Source: Amycolatopsis coloradensis
GTDB lineage: Bacteria > Actinomycetota > Actinomycetes > Mycobacteriales > Pseudonocardiaceae
Direction of reading: 5' to 3'
DNA: 44,684 nucleotides
Assembly: GCF_001953865.1 (NCBI RefSeq)
Contig: NZ_MQUQ01000007.1
Coordinates: forward strand, 14,274-58,957
Positions 1 through 9,257 of the stretch are shown here, piece after piece (the stretch's first letter is position 1; the number at the start of each line of letters is the position of its first letter). The notes below the pieces were generated by a model that was not told the DNA's origin, searched no databases, and saw only the letters and a list, made by a program, of their open reading frames with translations. The translations under genes and the position numbers were made by a program.

Positions 1-549
1 TTCACTCAGCCCGGCTTCTCCAGCCCGTTGTGGCAGGCCTCCTCGACGCCTCCCCTATCCGTCCCGTCCGCTCCCCCAGCGCGTCGACGCGGGGGCGGCG
101 AACCAGCTCGCATCGAGCCGACGTGCCCCTGCGAGTCCATGAAGCGCATGGCCCACGAAGAAACGAGATCGGAATGCGAACAAGCTCGATTGGTCCCGAT
201 CGCCGGATTCGGCGACCGTTCCGACGTGTGCTCGTGGAGCGGCAGTGTTGCCGGGTGGCTTCCTCTGCGCGCGACCTGTTCGGACTGGAACTGCCCAGGT
301 GCCTCGGGGACCGCAGCGTCTGCACGGGGATCCCGACAGCTGACAGCGCTCCTGTTGCGCATGTCCGGAGCCTGGTGGCCAGCGTCGGCACGACGAGTGG
401 CCCCTCGGTTGCGATCGAGAGGCCACTCGCTATTCGCCCCAAGCCAGGCTCAGCTTGGGTTTAACGCTGGGTGTGGCTATTTGTGCACCTGGACCGCGCT
501 CTGGTGGTGACTCGTTCCCGAAGAGGTGGGACGGATCTTCCTTGCCAGA
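1..549. other. Gene-free left edge
   Basis: Open frames exist on both strands, but none has a ribosome binding site, actinomycete-like third-position GC bias or recognisable motif. I see no RNA gene, repeat or mobile element. Confidence 0.5.
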
Positions 550-864
550 TCAACGCCAGCAGCGCCAGCTGTAGGGGTCGTTGCTGTTGAGCGGGGTCGC
601 CCAGGTGTTGCCTCCGTAGACGCGTTGGCATTCGCGGTTCAGGTCGACGCTGTAGTAGCCGCTCGTGCCGCCGAGGTTGAGACGGCAGCGCCAGTCGTAG
701 GCGTTGGGCCCGATGAGGACTGCGTAGGTGATGGCGCCCCGCTGGGTGTCGCAGGCGGCTTCGACTGACAGGCCGCCGATTACGGTGGCCGCCTGGGCGG
801 GGACGGTCAGCCCCAGCCCGAGGCCGAGTGCCAGTACAACCGCTGCGGCGATTCTTTTGAACAT
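550..864 (-). CDS. Small secreted protein of unknown function
   Basis: A 104-aa product. Residues 1-28 are a typical Sec signal peptide: a KR pair, an Ala/Val/Leu core and a likely cut after VPAQA. The mature part of about 77 residues holds four cysteines (AACD, WRCR, ECQ and the C-terminal RCW), consistent with two disulfides in a small exported protein. The ATG at 864 is chosen over an upstream in-frame ATG because AAAGGAG lies 7 nt before it. I do not recognise the family. The next gene upstream, separated by a hairpin, is also secreted. Function unknown. Confidence 0.75.
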   Translation of the reverse strand: MFKRIAAAVVLALGLGLGLTVPAQAATVIGGLSVEAACDTQRGAITYAVLIGPNAYDWRCRLNLGGTSGYYSVDLNRECQRVYGGNTWATPLNSNDPYSWRCWR

Positions 865-931
865 GGCGTTCTCCTTTCCGCGCGGTGCGCGGTGCATCGC
901 GCGTGTGTGGTTGGTGCGGGACGGGGTGGGC

Positions 932-959
932 GGGGTGGCCGCGGGGACGCGGCCACCCC
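932..959 (-). terminator. Hairpin terminator between the two secreted-protein genes
   Basis: A perfect 12-bp stem (932-943 with 948-959) closes a GGGA tetraloop. It sits 17 nt past the stop of the upstream minus-strand gene. There is no T tract, as is usual in actinomycetes. Confidence 0.65.
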
Positions 960-976
960 TGTTTCCCTCCCCCGGG

Positions 977-1534
977 TCAGGCGATGGTGGAGTTGCTGCG
1001 CTGGTCGAGGCCTCCGGGCAGGTTGCGGCCGGTGCCCTTCCAGCCGGGGGTGACGTTGTTGAGACAGCGGGTGTCGATGTAGTTCTTCAGATCCGGGGTG
1101 GCCAGCGGCGCGTGCCAGCTCTCCAGATCGAAGGTCGGCCCGGTCTCCGAGTCGATGCGCCCGAAGATGACGTGGCACTCGATCTGCTGGTAGATGCTGT
1201 CGGCCAGCCCGTGGTAGAGGCCGGGGACGCAGCCCTGCACGTCGTGCCAGAGCTGCACGGTCGCCTCACGTCCGCGGCCGGAGACCTGGGCCCAGCGCGC
1301 GTTGTCGGTCGGCGTGATGCTGATCCGGAAGTCCGGCGCGTAGGACGTGGTGTTGACGGTGACGCCGGCGCTGTAGGCGCTCACCCCGCACGGGGCGGCG
1401 TTCGCGGTTGCCGCGATCGGCCCCAGCATCGTGGCGGTGCTCAGCCCGAGCGTGGTCGCCACGAGCATCGCCGCTCGCCGCGGTCCCCGGCGGGCCACCG
1501 TGACGGTGGCCCGCTTGTCGAAATTGGCGGACAT
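977..1534 (-). CDS. Secreted protein of unknown function, possibly DUF2599-like
   Basis: A 185-aa product with a long basic N-terminus (through about residue 21), a hydrophobic core and a probable signal-peptidase site after ATANA near residue 46. The mature domain contains QLWHDVQGCVPG, a QIECH motif and a FDLESWHAP motif, with four cysteines likely to form disulfides. The CH followed by LE-W pattern resembles the DUF2599 group of exported actinobacterial proteins as I remember it, but this is unverified. The ATG at 1534 has a strong GGAAGGAG site. Its hairpin terminator follows at 932-959. Role unknown; probably extracellular or wall-associated. Confidence 0.75.
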   Translation of the reverse strand: MSANFDKRATVTVARRGPRRAAMLVATTLGLSTATMLGPIAATANAAPCGVSAYSAGVTVNTTSYAPDFRISITPTDNARWAQVSGRGREATVQLWHDVQGCVPGLYHGLADSIYQQIECHVIFGRIDSETGPTFDLESWHAPLATPDLKNYIDTRCLNNVTPGWKGTGRNLPGGLDQRSNSTIA

Positions 1535-1906
1535 GGTGTGCTGCTCCTTCCCTGCTTGTGAATGTCTTCACAAGCGATCGCGGGCACTCCCTGGAGGGGG
1601 CGTGTTCCGCTGGATGCGCACACGTCGCGTCGAGGGATCAGGTCATCGTGTGCACCCGATGACGCGGTCTCTTCTCCGAAGATGATCACTCTGCGTGTCA
1701 CCTGTCGCTCCGGAGGTACGGGTGACGGGTGGCGTTGTGTGCGCTTTGACCATTCCGAGTTTTCCCTGCTGGGAAGCGGTTTATCAAGATCAGCAAGGGT
1801 TACGTACAGAACCCGTACACCTGCGGACGGTGAATTCGCTGGTCCTCGCCCGGTAGCGTTGCCGTCACCCATTGTTGCCTTTTGCTGATGTGAGGAGCAC
1901 CCGCAG
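1535..1906. other. Divergent intergenic region
   Basis: This 372-base gap separates a minus-strand secreted protein from the plus-strand STAND gene and must hold both promoters. A TTGACC element lies near 1746, and a short inverted repeat (GGGTT, 8-nt gap, AACCC) near 1798-1815. No gene is visible. Confidence 0.4.
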
Positions 1907-4900
1907 GTGACCGAGCACCCAGGCACCACCGAGAACTTCCCCGATCCCCGTCTCATCCACACCCGCGCCGCCCTCCGTGAGGCAATGCAGACGATGAGGG
2001 ACGCCGGCGGCTGGACCTTCCGCGGAATGAGGGACGCGTGCACCACCGCCGGACACGCCGTCTCTTCCAGCACCTTGCAGGGCTGGTTCGGCGGCAGCCT
2101 CCCGCAGCCCGGCAACGAGGACGCCTTCACGACGCTGCTGGCAATCTTCGGGATCACGAGGCGCGGCGAGCTCGACCTCTGGCTCGAGGCGATACGACGG
2201 CTGCGGCCGAAGCCACGGGTAGTGGCCGGGGTGGAGCCCTACCGGGGACTGGAGAGCTTCGGGGCTGAGGACGCGGACTGGTTCTTCGGCCGGGAGCCGC
2301 TCGTGCGCACCATCCTCGACCGGGTCGACCGGCTCCACGATCTCGGCGGTGGCGCGCTGATGCTCGTCGGCGCCTCCGGCGCGGGGAAGTCGTCGGTCCT
2401 GCACGCGGGTATCCAGGCCGCGCTGCACCGTGGACGACTCCCGGGCAGCGGTGCCTGGCCGGTCCTGTCAATCCCGGCCGGGCCGACGCCGCTGCGCGGC
2501 CTGGCCGACGTGCTGTCCGTCCGGCTCGACGACGACCCCGACCGGATCGCCCGCACCCTGGCCGACTCCCCCGCGCAGGGCGCGCACTTTCTCGCCCGGT
2601 TGCTGGAGGACCAGCAGCGCGGCGGCCCGTCGGGCGGCCGGCCGGGCGCGGTGCTCATCGTCGATCAGTTCGAGCAGGCCCTGACCACCGAGACCAGCGA
2701 CGACGACGCTGCTCTCGACACCTTCTTCTCCGTCCTCGGCGCCATGACCCGCGCGCACCTGGGCTGTGTCGTGCTGTTCGGCGTGCGGGCGAATCTTTAC
2801 GAACCGGCGCTCAACAACCACCACCTGCAGAGCCTGACCGGCGGGGATCAGGTAGCCGTCACGCACCTGGACGACGAGGGCCTGCGTGCGGTGATCGAGG
2901 AACCGGCGAAGAAGGCTGGCGTCCGGCTCGACGACGGATTCGCGGACCTGCTGCTGCGTGAGGTCTCCTCGCGGCGAGGCCGCACCGCCCACGACGCCGG
3001 CGTTCTTCCCCTGCTCTCCCATGCCCTGCACGAGACCTGGGTCCGCGGTCAGGGGGAAGCGATGACCATCGCGAACTACACCGCGATCGGCGGCATCGAC
3101 AAAGCGGTCGCCGCGAGCGCGACCGAGGTGTTCGACGCTCTCACCCCGGCGCAGCAACGGCTCGCCCGGCTGTTGTTCCGCCGCCTGACCCACATCCACG
3201 ATTCCGGCGCGGACGTTCGCCGCAGACTCCCGCTGGCCGAACTCCCCAGCCAGCACGACGATCCCGATCTCCACGAGGTCTTAAACAAGTTTGTCCAGCA
3301 ACGGCTGCTGACCGTGGACGCCGACACCGTGGAGATCACCCACGACGCCCTCATGGTCGCCTGGCCTAACCTGCGCGCCTGGATGAATCGCGACCGGCGC
3401 GGCCGCGTCCTGCGCCAGCATCTGGAACAGCGGGCCTACGACTGGGACAAGCGCGGACGGCACCCGGAAGACCTCCTGCAGGGAACGTTCCTGGACGACG
3501 CCACGCGATGGTCGACCCGCTACCCCGGCGAGGTGACCGGTATCCCTGCCGAGTACTTGTCCAGCAGTCAGCGTCAGGTTCGACGCAAGAAGCGGCAGCG
3601 CGGCGGTGTCATCACCGCGCTCGCCGTCCTGGCGGTGATCGCGATCACCGCCGCCATCGTTGTGGCCGTCCGGGAGAACATCGCGGCCCGTGAGCGCGAC
3701 GAGGCCACCTCGCGGATGATCGCGACCCAGTCCGCCACCTTGCGCGGGAAAGACATCGCCAGTGCCCGTGAGCTGGCTCTGACCGCGTACCGGACCTCCC
3801 CGACCGTCGAAGCCCGCTCGGCGCTGGTTGACGCGACCGCGCTGAGACCCGCGGCGCGGATGCGCGCCACCGACGGAACGACGACCATGTACGCGGTCGG
3901 GATCGCCCCGACGGGAACCATCGCCGCGGTCGCCGTCGACACCACTGTCACCTTGTGGAGCATCGCCGATCCGGCGCACCCCCGGAGACTTCCCGCGCTG
4001 CCACAGGAAAGCTGCGCCCGCGTCTACGCCTTGGCCTTCCAGCCGCACGGAACACTCCTCTCCGCGGCGTGCGGCGACGGCACCCTCCGGCTCTGGGACC
4101 TGCGCGACCCCGAACACCCCATCGCCCTGCCGTCCGAGACCGGCCTCGGAGCCAAGGTTCTCTCCGCCGCCTACAGTCCCGACGGCACGCTGCTCGCCGC
4201 CGCGATCGCCGACAAAGCCATCGAGGGACGCCCCGTCGGCGGCAGCGTCCAGTTGTGGCGCGTCACGCCCTCGGGTCTGCGGCGAACCGGCGCGTCCTGG
4301 CGCGTCGATCCGGCCGCGGCCGCGAAATCCGTGTCCATCCACCCGGGAAACGGCTACCTCGCCGTCGGCACCGACTCCGGTTCGGTCCAGGTCTGGGACA
4401 TCCGTGATCCCGCATCACCCGCTACGCCGGTGCCCTTGCCCGGCCCGCGAAAGCCGATCGGGCAGCTGGCGTTCAGCCCGGACGGGCGACGTCTTGCTTC
4501 CGTCGGTGCCGACGAGCCGGTGTTCCTGTGGGACACCGCCGATCCGGCCGCCCCCGTCCGGAGCACGATCACGCTGGAAACGGGCGCGCGAACCTGGAAC
4601 AACGCTGTCGCGTTCACCCCCGACAGCACCCAGCTCGCCGTCGCTTCTTCCGATTCCGATGTCGGAGTCCGCACGTTCGACCTCGCGACCGGGAAAGTCA
4701 CCGCCACCCTGCCGCACCCGTCCAACTCCACCGCCGTCAAATTCAGCCCCACCGGTGCCTACCTGCTCACCGGCGCCAACGACGGAGTCGCACGGCTCTG
4801 GCCCGTCGACGCGCCCGAACTGGCCGGCATGACCGACGCCGTCAGCGCCACCCGGTTCAGCGCTGACGGCCGGACACTCGCTCTCGGCAGCGGCGATCTC

Positions 4901-5848
4901 CGGCTGCTCGACATGACCAACCCGCATCGGCCGCATCTGCTCGCGCCACCGATCACCAACCCCGATGGCTTCTCCGGCACCGTGGCCTTCGCCGCCGACC
5001 GCCGTACCCTCGTCGAAGGCCGCGGCAAGTCCGGCACCGTGCAGATCTACGACATCTCCGACCGCACCCGGCCCACGCCCGTCGGAGCGCCCTGGACAGC
5101 GCACAGGACCATCGTGGACTCACTCGCCGTGAGCACAACGACCATGCTGCTCGCGACCGGCGGCCGCGACGGCACCCTCCACTTGTGGGACCTCAACCGC
5201 CGTGACAGGCCAGTAAAGCTTTCCACCGTGGGCACCTTCGACGGCTCGGTCCACTGGGTCGAGTTCAACCCGCGCGGCAATCTCCTGGTCGCCGGCAGCG
5301 CCGACCGCACCCTGCGCATCTGGGACATCACCGACCCAGCCCACCCGCGCCAGCTCGGACCGACGCTCAACCCCGCACGACACTACATCTACTCCACCGT
5401 GTTCAGCCCCGACGGCAACACCCTCGCCGTCAGCCTCGCCGACAGCACCATCCAGCTCTACGACCTCACCAACCCCGCTGAGCCTCGCAAGATCAGCACA
5501 CTGACCGGGCCCACCGACTACATCTACTCCGCCACTTTCACCAGCGACGGAACCACGCTCGCCGCCGCGGCCACCGACGGCACGGTCTGGATCTGGGACA
5601 TCACCGACCGAGCGAAACCCGCCCATCAAGCAACCTTGAGCCTGGGCATCAAGGCGATGTTCACCCTCGCGTTCCAGCCCGGCACCCGCGTCCTCGCCGC
5701 CGGCGGCATCGACAGGAAGGCCTTCATCTGGAACACCGATCCCGCCGCCGCGGAGACCAACATCTGCTCCGACGTCGGCGACACCATCTCCGAACAGGAA
5801 TGGAACCGGTACATCCCGGCCCGCCCGTATCAGCCGCCCTGTAGGTAG
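1907..5848 (+). CDS. HTH-nSTAND1 NTPase with C-terminal WD40 propeller
   Basis: A 1313-aa signal-transduction ATPase. Residues 1-100 resemble the helical, HTH-like N-terminus common on these proteins. PYRGLESF and WFFGRE at about 111-129 mark the start of the nSTAND1 domain. Walker A is GASGAGKSS (about 155-163) and Walker B is AVLIVDQFEQ (about 247-256). A single hydrophobic helix at about 566-588 probably spans the membrane. From about 640 to the end runs a long series of WD40 repeats with GH/WD-type LWD or IWD endings, about 14 by eye. STAND proteins switch on by nucleotide-dependent oligomerisation after ligand sensing, and nSTAND1-WD40 proteins are often counted among bacterial conflict systems. 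The ligand and effector output here are unknown. GTG start, with TGAGGAG 10 nt upstream. No partner effector gene is adjacent. Confidence 0.9.
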   Translation: MTEHPGTTENFPDPRLIHTRAALREAMQTMRDAGGWTFRGMRDACTTAGHAVSSSTLQGWFGGSLPQPGNEDAFTTLLAIFGITRRGELDLWLEAIRRLRPKPRVVAGVEPYRGLESFGAEDADWFFGREPLVRTILDRVDRLHDLGGGALMLVGASGAGKSSVLHAGIQAALHRGRLPGSGAWPVLSIPAGPTPLRGLADVLSVRLDDDPDRIARTLADSPAQGAHFLARLLEDQQRGGPSGGRPGAVLIVDQFEQALTTETSDDDAALDTFFSVLGAMTRAHLGCVVLFGVRANLYEPALNNHHLQSLTGGDQVAVTHLDDEGLRAVIEEPAKKAGVRLDDGFADLLLREVSSRRGRTAHDAGVLPLLSHALHETWVRGQGEAMTIANYTAIGGIDKAVAASATEVFDALTPAQQRLARLLFRRLTHIHDSGADVRRRLPLAELPSQHDDPDLHEVLNKFVQQRLLTVDADTVEITHDALMVAWPNLRAWMNRDRRGRVLRQHLEQRAYDWDKRGRHPEDLLQGTFLDDATRWSTRYPGEVTGIPAEYLSSSQRQVRRKKRQRGGVITALAVLAVIAITAAIVVAVRENIAARERDEATSRMIATQSATLRGKDIASARELALTAYRTSPTVEARSALVDATALRPAARMRATDGTTTMYAVGIAPTGTIAAVAVDTTVTLWSIADPAHPRRLPALPQESCARVYALAFQPHGTLLSAACGDGTLRLWDLRDPEHPIALPSETGLGAKVLSAAYSPDGTLLAAAIADKAIEGRPVGGSVQLWRVTPSGLRRTGASWRVDPAAAAKSVSIHPGNGYLAVGTDSGSVQVWDIRDPASPATPVPLPGPRKPIGQLAFSPDGRRLASVGADEPVFLWDTADPAAPVRSTITLETGARTWNNAVAFTPDSTQLAVASSDSDVGVRTFDLATGKVTATLPHPSNSTAVKFSPTGAYLLTGANDGVARLWPVDAPELAGMTDAVSATRFSADGRTLALGSGDLRLLDMTNPHRPHLLAPPITNPDGFSGTVAFAADRRTLVEGRGKSGTVQIYDISDRTRPTPVGAPWTAHRTIVDSLAVSTTTMLLATGGRDGTLHLWDLNRRDRPVKLSTVGTFDGSVHWVEFNPRGNLLVAGSADRTLRIWDITDPAHPRQLGPTLNPARHYIYSTVFSPDGNTLAVSLADSTIQLYDLTNPAEPRKISTLTGPTDYIYSATFTSDGTTLAAAATDGTVWIWDITDRAKPAHQATLSLGIKAMFTLAFQPGTRVLAAGGIDRKAFIWNTDPAAAETNICSDVGDTISEQEWNRYIPARPYQPPCR

Positions 5849-6206
5849 AACCGGGAACGACCTGAGGTCCGGCCACCAAGATCGGCCCCCGGATGCCCCC
5901 GCTCGGCCCACGAACTCGGCCGGTGAGGTCCGCGCACCCGGGGCCGGTCTTGTTGCTCGAGCTCCACGCCCTCGACGTCGACGCTCGACCGCCCCGGGCC
6001 CGGAAGAGGTTCGAGGCCGGGGCGGTCGAGGTGGGTGCCTGCCGCTGGCGGACGGTCACGCTCCTCGTGGCGAGAGCTCGTGTTTGCTGTGTGTGGTGCC
6101 GGAGTGAGCGCTGGTCCTCCCCCCGCTTCGCAGGGCTTCCCGTGGCGTCCTGGTCGCGTGGGTTGACGGGAACAGGTGGCTGCGGGGGCCCGGCGACGGG
6201 GCGCAC
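5849..6206. other. Intergenic region between convergent genes
   Basis: A 358-base gap between the STAND gene and a minus-strand small gene. It holds a broken inverted repeat (about 5878-5892 with 5939-5952, one bulge) whose GC-rich arms could act as a terminator for either side. No gene is supported. Confidence 0.4.
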
Positions 6207-6356
6207 CTATTCGCCGAGGGCCTTGCGGATTGCCCAGCCGATGAGCTGGCCGGCGAGTACCTGCAGCGGGACCTTCACTCTCGGCCACACGTGCCTCCAC
6301 CATCCGGGAGCGGTCAGTGCGGGTTGCTGCTGGTCGTGGTTCGTGGGTCCTGGCAT
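6207..6356 (-). CDS. Small protein of unknown function (49 aa)
   Basis: A 49-aa ORF with a GGGAG site 7 nt before its ATG at 6356. The N-terminus is polar (MPGPTNHDQQQ). It is followed by a Trp-rich stretch (PGWWRHVW) and an amphipathic or hydrophobic helix (LQVLAGQLIGWAIRKAL). It may sit on a membrane. It lies 75 nt downstream of the 550-aa gene and may belong to the same transcript. No family recognised. Confidence 0.5.
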   Translation of the reverse strand: MPGPTNHDQQQPALTAPGWWRHVWPRVKVPLQVLAGQLIGWAIRKALGE

Positions 6357-6431
6357 GGTGTTTCTCCCTTGTTGTTGGTTGTGCGAATTTCAGGTTGAAG
6401 CAAGGGAGTACGCCGTTTGTATTGGTGGGTG

Positions 6432-8084
6432 TCACATGGGCTCGGCGTCCGGGAGGTCACCCGGACGCCAGAACGACCTCGGGAAGTGGTCGAAACCGTC
6501 GTGCCAGGCCGCTTCCGTCGCGCCGTGCGTCATGCGCCGGGCCGTCCAGAGCGACTGTTCGGCCAGCCAGGCCACGATCTCCGGCGAGGTCCCGGCGAAG
6601 ATCTCCTGGGCTACGGAGCCGCGCGGCCACCGCCACATGGGCTTGGCCTTGCGTGAGGTTCTGCGGCGCGTGACGAGCACGGTGAAGTCCGGGTCAGGGC
6701 CAGGGCTGGGTTGGGACACGATTGGTTCGCCGGTGGTTCGCGTGTGGTGCGGGGCCTGCTCGTAGGCGGCGGCCATCGCGGCGCACCGCTGTTCGGCGTC
6801 GATGAAGCCGAAGTCGAACGCCTTGTCGACCGGCAGCCACAGGTACGGCGTCGGGGAATCGGCCTCGGCGTCGTAGGGAATACCGCCGTCGACTTCGACG
6901 CTGGACGCGTCGTCCATCACCGATGTCCCCCATTCGATGAGGACTGCCTCGACGAATTCGAGGATCTCCTCGGGTCGCAGGGTGCGGGTGTGCGCGGCGA
7001 GCGGTTCGATTCCGGGCACGGGGTGGGGATGTCCGGGACGAAGCGGCCACACGACCTGGCGGCCGTCGACCGGCCACGCCATGACCCGGTTTTGCGCGGC
7101 CCACTGGGCCAATCGCGGGGGTAGTTCCTGGCCGCGAGGGACGACGTGGGTCGCCCAGCCTGCGGGCGCCCGAAGCGACCATCCGGGAGCGGCCACGGCC
7201 CGGGTGCTGGGTGTGTGTCCGTCGAGCGCGAGCAGCCAATCGGTGAAGTCCTGGAGGTCGACCTTGCGGCCGGCGCGCCACACCGCGGTGGAGCCGCGGC
7301 CGTCGGCATCCCATTCGCCGATACCGCGCCACCACCGGCTCTTGTCTAGAGTGTGCCGCAGGTCCAGCCGCCACTCGTCCCAATCGTCGTCCTGCTCGTA
7401 CAGCCACTGTTCTTTCGCGGCCCCGGCGTCATCGTCGGTCAGTAACCCGCGAGCCAGATTGGCGACGACGGTGAACCGGGTCTTTGCGTGCCAGAACACC
7501 TCCTCGTCGAGTTGCTTCGAGATCCGCAGGAGCCGTTTCTCCGCCGCCGACAACGTCTCTTCCTGCTTGTCGCGCACGTACTCGGCCTGGTCCTGGATCG
7601 CCAGCTCCGGGCGAGTGATGGTCGCGGCGACCGCCAGCTGCCACAAGCCGAGTGCGGCGTTGTGCCGCAGCACCGGCAGCAGGCGGTACAAGAAGGGATC
7701 GGTGAAGGGTTCCTGCACCGCGATGGCGGTCACCACCGCGTCGGTCAGCGATCGGGCGACGTAGTCCTGGTGCGCACGCGGATGCTGCCCGGGCAGCCGC
7801 AGCGACACCGCGCGGGCCTGGTCGGCCAGCCCCTCCGGTAGCCGCAGTCGTAGTGGCTTGTCGGTCCGTTTCTGCCCCCGCGGAGCGGGACGCGGGTAGC
7901 GCAGGACAGTCGCGATGTGAGTGAGCCTGTCTGCGGGTTGCCGCGCTTCTTGCGCGGCGGTGTGCTCGGCGAGTACCTGCCGCACGGCTTCGTCACGCGA
8001 CACGCCTCGCCGTAACGCGATCCGGGCGAGCGCGTTCAGTACGCACGGCAGTACCCGCACGTTGGTCTCTCGCAAGGCGGCCAC
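6432..8084 (-). CDS. Hypothetical protein (550 aa), second gene of the DUF4238 operon
   Basis: A 550-aa protein I cannot assign. Residues 1-45 (RVLPCVLNALARIA, then a helix with DEAVRQVL) look like a ribbon-helix-helix or other small DNA-binding segment, and a second similar stretch (LRLRLPEGLADQARAV) lies near residue 80. The middle is helical and charged. The C-terminal half contains many Trp/Pro motifs and a WLPVDKAFDFGFIDAEQ segment. The GTG start at 8084 lies 5 nt after the stop of the DUF4238 gene, so the two are co-transcribed and probably co-functional. Codon use is normal for the window. Confidence 0.75.
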   Translation of the reverse strand: MAALRETNVRVLPCVLNALARIALRRGVSRDEAVRQVLAEHTAAQEARQPADRLTHIATVLRYPRPAPRGQKRTDKPLRLRLPEGLADQARAVSLRLPGQHPRAHQDYVARSLTDAVVTAIAVQEPFTDPFLYRLLPVLRHNAALGLWQLAVAATITRPELAIQDQAEYVRDKQEETLSAAEKRLLRISKQLDEEVFWHAKTRFTVVANLARGLLTDDDAGAAKEQWLYEQDDDWDEWRLDLRHTLDKSRWWRGIGEWDADGRGSTAVWRAGRKVDLQDFTDWLLALDGHTPSTRAVAAPGWSLRAPAGWATHVVPRGQELPPRLAQWAAQNRVMAWPVDGRQVVWPLRPGHPHPVPGIEPLAAHTRTLRPEEILEFVEAVLIEWGTSVMDDASSVEVDGGIPYDAEADSPTPYLWLPVDKAFDFGFIDAEQRCAAMAAAYEQAPHHTRTTGEPIVSQPSPGPDPDFTVLVTRRRTSRKAKPMWRWPRGSVAQEIFAGTSPEIVAWLAEQSLWTARRMTHGATEAAWHDGFDHFPRSFWRPGDLPDAEPM

Positions 8085-8089
8085 GGCCG

Positions 8090-8998
8090 TCAGCGCACGC
8101 GCTCGAACATTACCCGTGGTTCCGCGGGTTGGGGCAGGACGAGACCTTCGAGTGGATCATCGTCGGGGTGGTGGAAGACGCACCGGCGGGCGCCGTTGGC
8201 GATCTCCTGATTCAGCCTCCTGTTGACCGAGGTCGTGCCGGCGATCACGCGGTCGCGGCCCGCTGTCTCCTCCATCAGCAGGGACGCACGGCGATCGAGC
8301 GGAACCAAGACGCCGTTGTTGGAGGTCAGGCTCAGCGGAGTGCGGACGTCGGCGCCGGGGATCGGGATCAGGGTGACAGGCGAGTCGGACGTGATCAGCG
8401 TTTTTCGCCGGAAGAACACCACGGTCCAGGTGCGGCGGAGAAGGGTGTCGACGCTGGCGCGGAAGCTGTCGACCATGGACTGCAGGTGCGTTGCGCGAAG
8501 CTGGTCGCGGTCCTGGCGGGACAGTTCTCGGTGCCGCACATAGGTGTGCGGGCCGGAACCGGGAAAGTCATCGAGGTCCTCGCGGATGCCGCGCCCGGTG
8601 ATCTCGCCGGTCAGCTCGGCGGTGACGGCTAGCAGGTCGCGCTGGCCCGGGGTGCGCAGGTGCTGCAAAGCAGCCCACGCCGCGATCCGCTCCCGGCTGT
8701 CGTCCGTGAGAGGCTCCTGGTCGTCGACCAGGCGACGAACGGCGGTTGCCGCGGCGCCCTCCACTTCCGCCAACTGGTCCTCGAAGGCGTCGGAGGGATC
8801 ACCGTCCGCGGTGTGGGTGAGGTAGAAGTCCTTCTCGACGGTCGCCGAGGCCACCGAGATCAAGTGCCGCTTCGTGCCGGGCAGCTCGACACGCACCAGA
8901 TGCGGATGTGCTCGGCCAGCGTGCGGGTGCTGCCCGAAGCGAGTGAGGTGGGAGCGGGGCACTGTGTGGTGTGCCCGCTTGCGCTTCTGTTCGGTCAT
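8090..8998 (-). CDS. DUF4238 domain protein
   Basis: A 302-aa product. The N-terminal HHTVPRSHLTRF motif (residues 10-21) followed by a charged helical body matches DUF4238, a family of unknown function that starts with a conserved HHxxPxxYL/HLxxF-type motif. Later motifs include LITSDSPV (about 203) and an N-rich VLVPL strand. The ATG at 8998 is preferred to a longer in-frame start because the HHxxP motif then sits at the extreme N-terminus, as is usual. It leads an operon with the 550-aa protein. Its upstream region carries a 42-bp palindrome shared with the divergent operon. DUF4238 proteins often occur in defence or accessory regions (recollection, not tested). Confidence 0.8.
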   Translation of the reverse strand: MTEQKRKRAHHTVPRSHLTRFGQHPHAGRAHPHLVRVELPGTKRHLISVASATVEKDFYLTHTADGDPSDAFEDQLAEVEGAAATAVRRLVDDQEPLTDDSRERIAAWAALQHLRTPGQRDLLAVTAELTGEITGRGIREDLDDFPGSGPHTYVRHRELSRQDRDQLRATHLQSMVDSFRASVDTLLRRTWTVVFFRRKTLITSDSPVTLIPIPGADVRTPLSLTSNNGVLVPLDRRASLLMEETAGRDRVIAGTTSVNRRLNQEIANGARRCVFHHPDDDPLEGLVLPQPAEPRVMFERVR

Positions 8999-9141
8999 TG
9001 GAATTCCATCCGCCTCGTCCGCTTGTCGAGCCCAAGTATGTCCGCGCCTGGAAGCAGCGGCGACCATTCGCCAACGTGACAGGATGTGGAGGCCGGTCCG
9101 GGTGGTGGATGCCTCGACAGCTCTCCCCCGGACCGGTTTTT

Positions 9142-9183
9142 CATCCGGCTAATACGCAAAACGTTTTGTGTATTAGCCGGATG
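9142..9183. promoter_or_regulatory. 42-bp near-perfect palindrome between divergent operons
   Basis: Two 20-bp arms with a single mismatch meet around a central CG; the core reads AAAACGTTTT. It lies 144 bp upstream of the minus-strand DUF4238 start and 75 bp upstream of the plus-strand ATG at 9258. This is the position expected for a shared operator. The central ACGT recalls LacI-family operators, but each half-site is longer. A bidirectional terminator is less likely because both neighbours point away from it. Confidence 0.7.
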
Positions 9184-9257
9184 ATGTGACAGGGTGTGTA
9201 TGTCGAGGCAGCCCGCGACATGCGGGGATTCCACCCATCTACGTCGGAGAGTGCGCG

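Noticed and set aside
6..362. Open frame on the minus strand near the left edge (118 aa), and overlapping plus-strand frames
   Set aside because: No ribosome site, poor third-position GC bias and no recognisable motif.
5893..6765. 290-aa plus-strand frame
   Set aside because: It is antisense to the 49-aa and 550-aa genes and has no coding character of its own.
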